Of a stretch of DNA of 57,252 nt, positions 18,416 through 26,704 are shown one piece after another. Position numbers and translations under genes: made by a program. The stretch comes from Bifidobacterium cebidarum. GTDB lineage: Bacteria > Actinomycetota > Actinomycetes > Actinomycetales > Bifidobacteriaceae. Location of the stretch: the NCBI RefSeq assembly GCF_009193305.1, contig NZ_WBVS01000012.1:1-57252 (forward strand), written 5' to 3'. How positions within the stretch are numbered: position 1 is the stretch's first letter; the number at the start of each line of letters is the position of its first letter. Below the pieces are notes generated by a model, which did no database searches, had not been told where the DNA came from, and worked only from the letters and a program-made list of their open reading frames with translations.

Positions 18416-20365
18416 TCACCGGATGCTTCGGAGCCCACGCAACGCAATCGAACCGGAAAGTTCACGCACGCTGAATTCAGTTGCAAAATCCGGACTGTCG
18501 AACTCATCGCAATCGAAAAGAATGCTGCCGGCATCCTCTCCGTTGTTGACGAATACCTCCGTTATTCCATGGTCGTAAAAAACCTCGATACGATCTATGC
18601 GATTCGTTTTAGACGTGTAATTGAAGCCGTCTGTAGGAAGCCCGGTCGTGGTGAGATGAACGGCTGACCCGTCGCTGCTTAGATGAAGCGAGGCGTCTGC
18701 CGTCGTGCCATCTGGCTGCCTGCGCTGTCCTGAAACTAGTATTGTCTCAAACGAAGTGCCGGGATCCGGCCGGATATCTGCGTAATAAGCATGCGATGGT
18801 ATGAGCGCGTGAGCATCAAAGTCCTGATTGCAAGAATCGCTATATTCCGGCACGGGGGAGTTCGACATTGGAATGAGATGAATCTCTTCTCCGAGTAGGA
18901 GTTCATACACCTCATCAATGGGGTGTGAGGTGAGATGCCCATCGACTACGTGCAGCTCCCTTGGAAGTCCCATTGCTCCATTGGCGTAATCGTCACGTTC
19001 GATGCGAACGCCGTACCAGTCGCATAACCATCCAATCGCGATGCGGCGATTGATGAAAGTGCCGTCAGCGCCGCGATGCTGATCCCGGAAGGATTGCACT
19101 GCATAATAGCAGGATCCGAAATCGCACCAGCCAGTGTGGGATACGACGAGTTTTGGTGAATTTTGGACACTTGTTGTCTCGAGGGTGCCGGTGTACCAGC
19201 GGATTGGCTGAAAGCGGCCGCTGTCATCATGCAGGTGCATGAGTGACCCCACGGCTACTGCTGATCTGTCAAGTGTGAATATATCTGGACACTCATAGGT
19301 ATATGACTCGGCCAATCCGGTTTCGAACAGTAGCGGCCCGGTGTATTCCCAGCGGGCTTTATTCAGATTGGCGTCAGTTGCCTGGAACAATGCGAGGGTC
19401 GGCGTGCGGCTGAAATCCGCGGATTCCTGTTGAGATGCGGAGAACGGTTCGGCTCCGAACCAGTAGTTATCATCATGGGGGCGTGGCGTGGTGCCTGGAG
19501 CTCCTAATTCAGGTGCGCAGGTAGATGGCATGTTGGTTGCCACTACGATTGCTGGAGTGCCTGCAACCGCAGTGCCGTCAAATAGCGTGGTATCGATTTT
19601 CGGGTCACGAAAATCTAGTCCGGTCTCCGTTGAAGGCCGTTCAATAACGATGGTTTCGGGGCCGAATGTCAGGCCATCAGTGCTGATGGTAGTGGTTTGT
19701 GTTTCTACAACAGATTCAGGGTGCCCAAGTCGTGCCCAGTGCCGAGTGAGATAAATGCGAAGGACGTCGGCCTCATCGCCTGGCACAATGTGCCCTTTGC
19801 TGTCCGTGGTAATGGCAGAACCGGAGAATGCGCCTCCTGTGAGTGCCTTGTCCCGTGAAAGTTCAGGTTGAGGAAGTAGTGCGATCGGCAGATCGATCCA
19901 ATGGATAAGGTCCTTGCTGACTGCGTGGCCCCAGTGCATATCATCCCATTGCCATCCATATGGATTGAACTGATAGAACATGTGGTATCGCCCTTGGAAA
20001 CGGCATAGTCCGTTGGGGTCGTTCATCCAATGCTGTGCTGGTTCGAAATGCGCGTTTGGCCTATGGCCAGAGATGCGCGTATCCGTGGTAATGATGCGAA
20101 TCCCTCGGTCGAGTAGGTCTTTACCGCCGGTGAGGTAGCCGAAATCTATTTTCAGATTGTCGGATTCCAGCACATATTTTTCTTCGGGATTGATTGCGAG
20201 AATGAGTCGTGACCGGCGCTCTGCAGCAGACATGCATACTGTAACGGCACTTGTGTCTGAGCTCAGAGGGGTCAGACGAATAGTTCCCGGGTCGCCGTCT
20301 ATTCCTGAATATTCAGCAAATATCTCAATTGTGGTGTAGCCATCGGCGTTGATGGTCATGGTCAT
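18416..20365 (-). CDS. GH32 beta-fructosidase
   Basis: A 649-residue GH32 enzyme that releases fructose from sucrose, inulo- or levan-type oligosaccharides. The five-blade propeller starts with WMNDPNG (nucleophile D116). GAFSGSA, FRDPK (transition-state aspartate) and YECPDIF (acid/base glutamate) follow, then the beta-sandwich near residues 480-649. An extra N-terminal domain of about 105 residues precedes the propeller; it is predicted to be beta-rich and is not part of standard GH32. No signal peptide, so it acts inside the cell. ATG 20365 has AGGGAG 9 bases upstream. It lies 99 bases after the GH91 gene, probably in one operon; the likely substrate is inulobiose or fructo-oligosaccharide. 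Confidence 0.93.
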   Translation of the reverse strand: MTMTINADGYTTIEIFAEYSGIDGDPGTIRLTPLSSDTSAVTVCMSAAERRSRLILAINPEEKYVLESDNLKIDFGYLTGGKDLLDRGIRIITTDTRISGHRPNAHFEPAQHWMNDPNGLCRFQGRYHMFYQFNPYGWQWDDMHWGHAVSKDLIHWIDLPIALLPQPELSRDKALTGGAFSGSAITTDSKGHIVPGDEADVLRIYLTRHWARLGHPESVVETQTTTISTDGLTFGPETIVIERPSTETGLDFRDPKIDTTLFDGTAVAGTPAIVVATNMPSTCAPELGAPGTTPRPHDDNYWFGAEPFSASQQESADFSRTPTLALFQATDANLNKARWEYTGPLLFETGLAESYTYECPDIFTLDRSAVAVGSLMHLHDDSGRFQPIRWYTGTLETTSVQNSPKLVVSHTGWCDFGSCYYAVQSFRDQHRGADGTFINRRIAIGWLCDWYGVRIERDDYANGAMGLPRELHVVDGHLTSHPIDEVYELLLGEEIHLIPMSNSPVPEYSDSCNQDFDAHALIPSHAYYADIRPDPGTSFETILVSGQRRQPDGTTADASLHLSSDGSAVHLTTTGLPTDGFNYTSKTNRIDRIEVFYDHGITEVFVNNGEDAGSILFDCDEFDSPDFATEFSVRELSGSIALRGLRSIR

Positions 20366-20464
20366 TGTGGGTTCTCCCTGGGTTGATATATGGATGCCGG
20401 ATGGGTGAAAAAGGGAAATCCCATCCGGCAAGTGTTATCGTGCGAAGTGCTTCATCCAGTGGTT

Positions 20465-21829
20465 TCAGCAAATTCCTGGTGCTGAAGGCGTTGGACGGAA
20501 AGCATTGACTGTGACATCCAAGGACACCTGCGATTCCGTTCCGGAATCGAGCACGGTATTGCGAGAGGATCCTGAATCAATATGCACGGCGACTACGGGA
20601 ATGCTATGGGTCTTCGTCGTCGCGAGGACCGCCTCTACTTGAGTAGAGAAGCATGACCCTTCATCGGTCTCCTCATCGTGGTCGTTGCCTTCGGTGGTGG
20701 CGACAATGTGATTGCTCGCAATGTAGTTTCCCGTTCCGCGGACAAGGCGAATAATGACGGGGGCAGCACCTTCTGGGCGAATGTTGATTTCATCCACGAT
20801 ATCGGAGATGTGGTTGCTGATTACGGAGTTCTCGTTCCCTTCGATACGGATGATGCCGTAGAGATCATCGAGCCCATTGCCATATCGCTTCATTGGAGGC
20901 CAAGGTTCGCAAGCGCGATAAATATGGTTGGATGCGATGAGGTTTTCCGAACAACCCTTCTCAAGAACAATTACGCCTGGATAGAAAGCGTGGAATCGGT
21001 TGCTGGTAATGGATGAACGGGAAACGTTCCTGAAGAAGACAGTGCTGGCTCCGCGTGGAAATACGTTGTTGGCGGTAATCAGCAGTCCGCCGAAGTTTTC
21101 CGCAAAAATGGAATATCCGCGGTATCCGGCACCGATGAGATTGTCGGTGATTTTCGACGCTTGCCCGGATCCACGTAGTTCAATGCAGTTGCCACATTCG
21201 GCAATAAAGTTGTCATGGATGCTGAGCGCGTCAGCGTCGTGAATCACGATGCCATGTTCGAGATAGACGAATCCCATGCCATTGATGCGGAACGAATCCT
21301 GTGCATCAGTGATGTAGATGCCGGTTTTGCCGTTGAGATATGTATTTTCAGGGTCGCTGTTGCCTGAATCGTCATCGATGAAATGCAATCCGTCAATGCA
21401 GAAGTTAGCGAATTCCACCGAGCTGATTCGAGGATTTCCCTTACGTGAAACCACAAAAGCCGCGCCTTCTTGCTCGGAGCTGTGATTCGTCGCTGGCAGG
21501 TCGACGAGGATTCGGCTGCCGCCGGGCCATATTTCATGGAGATTATCCCAGTCTTCCTTGGGAGTATTGAACCGAATGCTGGAGGAAACGAATCCGTGCC
21601 CGGCGCCGACTATGCGTAGATAACTGATATCGATGCGTACTTGCGTGGTGAGGTGATAGTCACCGGAAGGGATGTAGATGGTTGCGCCAGGCTTGCCTTC
21701 GCCGTTGTTATCCGTATCTATTTGGTGAGCTTTTACGTCGGCGATAATGCTGTTGATGACTTCGCCTATATCGGTATGAGGGTTGCCTACCGGCCAAGTG
21801 GTGACGTCGTAGTAGTAGCTGCCCGCCAT
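20465..21829 (-). CDS. GH91 inulin fructotransferase / difructose-anhydride III hydrolase family
   Basis: A 454-residue right-handed beta-helix protein closely resembling inulin fructotransferases: TTWPVGNPHTDIGEVINSI at the N-terminus, then ELWPGGSR-like EIWPGGSR, and the active-site stretch HDNFIAECGNCIEL. D206 and E217 keep the 11-residue spacing of the catalytic D233/E244 reported for the Bacillus enzyme. Secreted transferases cut inulin into difructose anhydride III; intracellular relatives hydrolyse that anhydride to inulobiose. This protein has no signal peptide and is encoded with GH32 and an importer, which favours the hydrolase direction. That is inference. The start has AAGGAGG 7 bases upstream. 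Confidence 0.9.
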   Translation of the reverse strand: MAGSYYYDVTTWPVGNPHTDIGEVINSIIADVKAHQIDTDNNGEGKPGATIYIPSGDYHLTTQVRIDISYLRIVGAGHGFVSSSIRFNTPKEDWDNLHEIWPGGSRILVDLPATNHSSEQEGAAFVVSRKGNPRISSVEFANFCIDGLHFIDDDSGNSDPENTYLNGKTGIYITDAQDSFRINGMGFVYLEHGIVIHDADALSIHDNFIAECGNCIELRGSGQASKITDNLIGAGYRGYSIFAENFGGLLITANNVFPRGASTVFFRNVSRSSITSNRFHAFYPGVIVLEKGCSENLIASNHIYRACEPWPPMKRYGNGLDDLYGIIRIEGNENSVISNHISDIVDEINIRPEGAAPVIIRLVRGTGNYIASNHIVATTEGNDHDEETDEGSCFSTQVEAVLATTKTHSIPVVAVHIDSGSSRNTVLDSGTESQVSLDVTVNAFRPTPSAPGIC

Positions 21830-21932
21830 AACATCCTCCTTGAGGTTATGTGACTGATTAATTCAAATCAGCGGTGGTGCCAATATGTGTGCTGCTGCGC
21901 ATCGTTATGGTCGCCGTCCGAGACTGGTTCCC

Positions 21933-21961
21933 ATAGTAACGAGTATTCGTTTTTATTTCAA
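21933..21961 (-). promoter_or_regulatory. Predicted GH91-GH32 promoter
   Basis: On the minus strand TTGAAA (21961-21956), a 17-bp spacer and TACTAT (21938-21933). The leader to the GH91 start at 21829 is about 97 nt. Confidence 0.75.
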
Positions 21962-21969
21962 CCGATAAA
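21954..21969 (-). promoter_or_regulatory. Operator copy A (GH91 side)
   Basis: Reading on the minus strand, TTTATCGGTTGAAATA. It matches copy B (22026-22041) at 14 of 16 positions and contains the -35 box of the GH91 promoter. It is probably bound by the LacI regulator encoded at 25558-26607. Confidence 0.65.
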
Positions 21970-22025
21970 CATAAAAATAAACTCATCGGCAAAAATATTT
22001 ATTTTTCTAGCGTGTCGGCTATATG

Positions 22026-22041
22026 TTAATCGGTTGACATA
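22026..22041 (+). promoter_or_regulatory. Operator copy B (importer side)
   Basis: TTAATCGGTTGACATA contains the -35 TTGACA of the importer promoter. It is in the opposite orientation to copy A, so each divergent promoter has the same operator in the same relation to its -35 box. Confidence 0.65.
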
Positions 22042-22062
22042 TAAACCGAGTTAATGTATCCT
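22034..22062 (+). promoter_or_regulatory. Predicted importer operon promoter
   Basis: Consensus TTGACA (22034-22039), a 17-bp spacer and TATCCT (22057-22062). It drives the substrate-binding protein and permease genes. Confidence 0.78.
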
Positions 22063-22119
22063 GACCTTGTCAAGGATGACACAATAAGGAAGTTCTGAAG
22101 ATAAGAGAAAGGTTCGATG

Positions 22120-23397
22120 ATGAATCGTTCATACAACAAGGGCATAGCTGTAATCGCCGCGATGGCCACCATGCTCTCTATGGCGGCATGCGGCTCCGCA
22201 GGTTCAAGCGAGGACGACAAGACATTGAGCTTGCTGGTCGAGGGGGGCGGACCTGCTGAGCAAGTGGCGCGAGATACCGCTGCCGAATTCGAAAAGCAGA
22301 CCGGTTACAAAATCAAGATTGATACGTCTCCGTATTCTGGCCTGTACGACAAGTTGAAAGCCGAAACCGATTCCCGGAAAGCCACGCATGATCTGGCCGT
22401 AATTGATGTGCTATGGTTCCCCGCCTTGGCTAAGGGGTTGTCTTCAGTGGATGGGGTTCTTTCCAGCTCGGATGAAGATGATCTTATGCCCCAGCTTAAG
22501 GAAGGCGGCACCATCGATGGCAAGCTGTTGGGCATCCCTACCTGGACGAATTCCAAGGTGTTGTTGTACCGTAAGGATCTTTTTGAAAATGCTGATAATC
22601 AGAAGGCTTTCAAGGAGCAATACGGCTATGATCTGAAGGTTCCCACCACTTGGGATGAATACCGCGATGCTGCGAAATTCTTCACCAAAGATGATATGTA
22701 CGGTACTGCGATGATCGGCCAGACCGGTGCCGATTCAGTGACCGGATGGCTGGAGTTCGCTACTCAGGCCGGTGCCGACAATCTCGTTCTCGATGAAGAT
22801 GGTAAGCCGGATCTTGAGAACAAGGCGTATAGCGACGCGCTTGAGTATATGCAGGATTTGGTCAACGACGGGTCCATCCCATCCGACTATCTCTCGCTGG
22901 GCACCAGTGAGATTTCCAACTTGTTCAATCAGGGCAAGCTGGCGATGCAGCTTACTTGGGGACACTTCTATCTTTCCTCCGCGAAGGAGCTTGGTGATAA
23001 AGTCGGTGCCGCCCCGATGATTGGCGGGTCTGCAGGTATCGGTGCCATTCCCGGCCCTTGGTATGAGGTGGTACTGAAGAACTCCAAGAAGCAGGATATC
23101 GCAAAGAAGTATCTCAAGTTCATGTATGGCAAGAACGAAGGATACATGACCGCCCTTGGCGTGGCTGCCCGAAAGAGTGTGTTTGCCAAGTATGAAGACA
23201 ATCCCGAATATGCGCATGTCAAGGCATTGGAAACCACTCTTGATGCCAAGCAGACTCAGAATCGTCCTGCAACCAAGATGTGGACGCAAATCGAGACCGA
23301 GGTGCTTTCTCCAATGGTGCAAAACGTGCTTAAGGGAGCTAATGCCAAAGACGAATTGGCAACTGCTCAGAAGAGCATTCAGGATCTCGTGGGCTGA
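22120..23397 (+). CDS. ABC sugar importer, substrate-binding lipoprotein
   Basis: A 425-residue extracytoplasmic solute-binding protein of CUT1 importers. The signal peptide ends in a lipobox (SMAAC), so the mature protein is lipid-anchored. The mature domain has LSLLVEGGGPAEQVARDTAAEFEKQTG and PTTWDEYRDAAKFF, typical of family 1 binding proteins. Two adjacent ATGs occur (22117 and 22120); the second is 7 bases from AGAAAGG and preferred. It shares a divergent control region with GH91/GH32, suggesting it binds a fructose anhydride or fructo-oligosaccharide. The ligand is inferred only. Confidence 0.92.
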   Translation: MNRSYNKGIAVIAAMATMLSMAACGSAGSSEDDKTLSLLVEGGGPAEQVARDTAAEFEKQTGYKIKIDTSPYSGLYDKLKAETDSRKATHDLAVIDVLWFPALAKGLSSVDGVLSSSDEDDLMPQLKEGGTIDGKLLGIPTWTNSKVLLYRKDLFENADNQKAFKEQYGYDLKVPTTWDEYRDAAKFFTKDDMYGTAMIGQTGADSVTGWLEFATQAGADNLVLDEDGKPDLENKAYSDALEYMQDLVNDGSIPSDYLSLGTSEISNLFNQGKLAMQLTWGHFYLSSAKELGDKVGAAPMIGGSAGIGAIPGPWYEVVLKNSKKQDIAKKYLKFMYGKNEGYMTALGVAARKSVFAKYEDNPEYAHVKALETTLDAKQTQNRPATKMWTQIETEVLSPMVQNVLKGANAKDELATAQKSIQDLVG

Positions 23398-23496
23398 ACC
23401 GCATCCTTTCGTTGATGTGCCGAAAAAGACGATTGCCGGAAACCGCATGAATCAACAGGAACGAATTGCGGTTTGCGTTCGATGAAATAGAAAAAC

Positions 23497-23543
23497 GATT
23501 GGTTGTGATCGCCGCTGTATACGGGCGACGATCACAACCAATC
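23497..23543 (+). other. Intercistronic 15-bp hairpin after the binding-protein gene
   Basis: A perfect 15-bp stem (23497-23511 with 23529-23543) with a 17-nt loop and no T-run lies between the binding protein and the first permease gene. Such stems commonly stabilise the upstream cistron so that binding protein exceeds permease. Confidence 0.75.
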
Positions 23544-23574
23544 TCAATCACCGTGTTCTCACACGGGAGGTGAC

Positions 23575-24525
23575 ATGGAACAGAAAACAGTCACATCGGG
23601 AGATCGCTTGAATCAATACTCCTCGGGTAACATGCGCAAAACAAAGATGTTGAGTTCCACATTCAGCAAGAAGACGCTGTGCCTATTCTTCCTGCCGGCA
23701 GGATTGTTCATGGCGGCGTTCCTGCTGTTCCCCCTATTGAAGCTCGTTTACGATAGCTTCTTCGATGTCGGAGACCGCTATGACGGCAGAACGTTTGTCG
23801 GTCTGAAAAACTATATCAAGGCTTTTACGTCACATCAGTTCCAGATGGATTCATGGAACACATTGGTTTATGTCGTCGTGGCAGTCGGCGTGGAAACGAT
23901 TCTTGGCTTGGCGCTCGCCGTCATTCTGACGAATAAATACAAGGGGTTCAAGGCCATTCGAACGTTCATCCTGTCCCCGTTGATGATTGCGCCGTTGGTG
24001 GCCGGTCTGGTATGGAAATTCATGCTGAGCGGTCAGTTCGGCATTGTGAATGTGCTGCTGGTGCGAATCGGGCTTTTGCAGTCCACGGACAGCATCTTGT
24101 GGCTTTCGGACTCGCGTTTTGCCCTCATATCATGCATCATCGCCGATGTTTGGCTGACCACGCCGTTCATGATGCTGATGTTTTTGGCGGGAATCCAATC
24201 GATTCCGGATAGTCTGTATGAGTCGGCGTCCGTTGAAGGTGCGAACAAATGGCAGGTTATCATCCACATCATCATTCCTAATATCAGGGGTGTGCTCTTT
24301 AGCGCTTTGGTCATTCGTGTCATTGACGCTGCAAGAACGTTCGACATCATCTGGGCCATGACCCAGGGCGGTCCGCAGGGGTCTTCAGAGCTGTTGAGCG
24401 TGCATATTTACAAGATGCTGCAGCGGTACGGCGATGTCGGCTATGCCAGCGCCATGGCCGTCATCTTCATCGTAGTGCTTATCGCTATCACCCTTATGAC
24501 TCAGCTGAAGAAGGACAAGAGGTAG
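23575..24525 (+). CDS. ABC sugar importer permease, MalF-like
   Basis: A 316-residue inner-membrane permease with six predicted helices after a polar N-terminus of about 40 residues. The EAA loop contacting the ATPase is visible as YESASVEGANKWQVIIHIIIP. The ATG has GGGAGGTGAC directly upstream, one of the strongest ribosome-binding sites here. It is followed after 5 bases by the second permease gene. The partner ATPase is not encoded in the cluster. Confidence 0.93.
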   Translation: MEQKTVTSGDRLNQYSSGNMRKTKMLSSTFSKKTLCLFFLPAGLFMAAFLLFPLLKLVYDSFFDVGDRYDGRTFVGLKNYIKAFTSHQFQMDSWNTLVYVVVAVGVETILGLALAVILTNKYKGFKAIRTFILSPLMIAPLVAGLVWKFMLSGQFGIVNVLLVRIGLLQSTDSILWLSDSRFALISCIIADVWLTTPFMMLMFLAGIQSIPDSLYESASVEGANKWQVIIHIIIPNIRGVLFSALVIRVIDAARTFDIIWAMTQGGPQGSSELLSVHIYKMLQRYGDVGYASAMAVIFIVVLIAITLMTQLKKDKR

Positions 24526-24530
24526 ACGAC

Positions 24531-25385
24531 ATGTTCCATGAGAAATTTGGTCGCAATCGGAGCGACAATCTGTGGATTATTATCATGTACGTGTTGGCGG
24601 TAGTCTTCCTACTGCTGTTCATTTTCCCCTACTTGTACATGCTGTTTTCTTCATTCAAGCCTTCGCAGGATGTGATTTCCGTTCATCCCACATTCTTCCC
24701 GAAGACTTGGTCGGTGGAGAACTACATCAAGGTGTTCCAAACTTCTGATATCGGCATGTATTTTGGCAATAGCTTTATCGCCGCGCTGGTAAGTACGCTG
24801 ATCTGCCTGCTGCTGGGATCTTTGGCCTCGTATGCGATTTCCCGCACTGCGGTCTCTCGGTTTAGCAACTTCCTGCTGATTCTAGTGCTGTGCCTCAAGA
24901 TGATTCCGATGTCCAGCATCGTGGTGCCGATTTATAGTCTCGTCCAGCAATTTGGGTTTTACGATTACCTGCCGGTGCTCTGCATTGTGTATGCGGGTGT
25001 GAATATGCCGTTTGTGCTGTGGATGATGATCTCCTTCTTCAAAGACGTGCCCGTGGATCTTGATGAGGCCGCAGCTGTTGATGGTGCAGGTCCGTTCACC
25101 GCATTCATCAAGGTGATTTTGCCCGTAGTGGTTCCTAGCTTGATCTCCACTGGTATTTTTACCTTCCTGTTGGCCTGGAATGATTTCCTGGTTGCGCTGC
25201 TGCTCACCAGCAGTGAAGCAAAAACCGTGCCGGTGGCCCTGTCGGAATTCCTGACTTCATACAGCCTTGATCTGGGTCCGATGACCGGAGCGGCAGTATT
25301 GTTCTCACTGCCGGTCATCGTCATCTCCTTCTTCCTGCAACGGTATCTGGTTTCCGGCATGCTGGCCGGATCGGTCAAGGGATAA
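24531..25385 (+). CDS. ABC sugar importer permease, MalG-like
   Basis: The 284-residue second permease, with six helices and the EAA loop DEAAAVDGAGPFTAFIKVILP. It begins with a short cytoplasmic tail and ends with GMLAGSVKG, the usual ending of MalG-type subunits. AAGAGG lies upstream within the end of the previous gene. With the preceding permease it forms the membrane channel of the fructan-locus importer. Confidence 0.93.
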   Translation: MFHEKFGRNRSDNLWIIIMYVLAVVFLLLFIFPYLYMLFSSFKPSQDVISVHPTFFPKTWSVENYIKVFQTSDIGMYFGNSFIAALVSTLICLLLGSLASYAISRTAVSRFSNFLLILVLCLKMIPMSSIVVPIYSLVQQFGFYDYLPVLCIVYAGVNMPFVLWMMISFFKDVPVDLDEAAAVDGAGPFTAFIKVILPVVVPSLISTGIFTFLLAWNDFLVALLLTSSEAKTVPVALSEFLTSYSLDLGPMTGAAVLFSLPVIVISFFLQRYLVSGMLAGSVKG

Positions 25386-25472
25386 GGCCTTGGGCGCTGA
25401 TGGTAAATCCTCCTACGTAAGATAGCTATGAGACAACCAACCGGATGATGAGATACAAGCCGGGTATGCTAC

Positions 25473-25512
25473 AGGTCAAGTCTGCTAGTCTTGCGGCTAA
25501 TAGACTTGACCT
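25473..25512. promoter_or_regulatory. 11-bp perfect inverted repeat before the LacI gene
   Basis: AGGTCAAGTCT (25473-25483) is the reverse complement of 25502-25512, with 18 bases between. No T-run follows. It may be an autoregulatory operator or an mRNA stem in the leader of the LacI gene. Confidence 0.55.
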
Positions 25513-25557
25513 ACGGCAATGTGGACGTACGGTTGGGCATTACAGCAAGGAAAAATG

Positions 25558-26607
25558 ATGGTTACGATAACTGATGTTGCCCGGGTGGCCGGTGTCTCGA
25601 AAAATACGGTGTCTCGCTATCTCAACAACCGTGGATATATCTCCGAACAAACGCGAAACAATATACAGAAAACGATTGATTTGTTGCATTATCAGCCTAA
25701 TCAAATCGCGCGAAGCCTGTATTCGCAGAAGACACAACTCATTGGTTTCGTGATTCCTGAGATCGCTCATCCATTCTTCTCTACAATGACCTCATACATC
25801 GAAGATGAACTCAACCGTCGCGGTTATAAGATGATTCTTTGCAGCACGATGCATTCTGAGGAGAAAGAGAAAGAGTGCATCGACTTACTCATGGCCAACA
25901 AAGTGGACGGCATGATTATCGGCAGTCATTCGCTTGATATTAACTATGCCGGTATTAGCTCCCCTGTAGTTGCTCTCGATCGTTATCTAGCCAGCAGTAT
26001 CCCCGTGGTGAGCGCCGACCATGTTCAGGGCGGCATGATCGCAGCTCGTGCGGTTATTGAACACGGCTGCACTAATGTGGCGCAGTTTATTGGCTATTCC
26101 AAAGTGCGGTCCCCCTCTTTTGAACGCTATCGAGTGTTTGCCGAGCAGATGCACAAGCATGGCATTCGTTGCGTGTCTTTCGAGTTGGGACTGAACCAAT
26201 TTGAGATAGAGCCGTATCTCAGGATTGCCGATACATTCCTCACGGATAATCAGGACATCGATGGCATCTTTGCCTCTGATCTGATTGCACTCGCGATTCA
26301 AAAGCGCGCACTCGAAATGGGGCGGAAGATTCCGGATGACCTCTTTCTGTTCGGATATGACGGATCGTATGTCTACAAGTTCGCCAGTCCCTCATTGCCG
26401 ACTGTCATACAGCCGTATGCGAAGATAGCGGAAAAAGCTGTTGATGTGCTTATCCGCAAAATCGAAGGTGAAGAGGTCGATCAGATGGAATACACGGTTC
26501 CGGTGACGGCATATCGTCCTGAGCGGGATCAGTTGTCTGCGCAAACTCAGAACGGCATTGCGGACGACACCAGCACCATCTTTCATGAGGTCGCGTTGGG
26601 CATTTGA
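25558..26607 (+). CDS. LacI-family transcriptional regulator (fructan locus)
   Basis: A 349-residue regulator. The N-terminal helix-turn-helix and hinge (VTITDVARVAGVSKNTVSRYLNN ... YQPNQIARSL) are complete, followed by a periplasmic-binding-like effector domain (LIGFVIPEIAHPFFSTMTSYIEDEL, DGIFASDLIALA). Three candidate starts lie close together; ATG 25558 is preferred because AAGGA is 6 bases upstream, while 25555 is too close and 25519 has no site. It is encoded after the importer on the same strand and is the best candidate to bind the paired operators at 21954-22041. The inducer is probably a fructose-containing sugar. Confidence 0.92.
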   Translation: MVTITDVARVAGVSKNTVSRYLNNRGYISEQTRNNIQKTIDLLHYQPNQIARSLYSQKTQLIGFVIPEIAHPFFSTMTSYIEDELNRRGYKMILCSTMHSEEKEKECIDLLMANKVDGMIIGSHSLDINYAGISSPVVALDRYLASSIPVVSADHVQGGMIAARAVIEHGCTNVAQFIGYSKVRSPSFERYRVFAEQMHKHGIRCVSFELGLNQFEIEPYLRIADTFLTDNQDIDGIFASDLIALAIQKRALEMGRKIPDDLFLFGYDGSYVYKFASPSLPTVIQPYAKIAEKAVDVLIRKIEGEEVDQMEYTVPVTAYRPERDQLSAQTQNGIADDTSTIFHEVALGI

Positions 26608-26640
26608 TGGATTATGCGGAAACGCATCATCATTGGCGGG

Positions 26641-26689
26641 GAAGCAGGCGAGGCCGTAGTGCGCGAGACGATGCGACCCCGCCTGCTTC
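26641..26689. terminator. Hairpin between convergent LacI and alpha-galactosidase genes
   Basis: GAAGCAGGCG (26641-26650) pairs with CGCCTGCTTC (26680-26689) across a 29-base loop. It lies in a 97-base convergent gap and may stop both transcripts, though no T-run is present. Confidence 0.5.
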
Positions 26690-26704
26690 TGATTGACGAA
26701 GACC

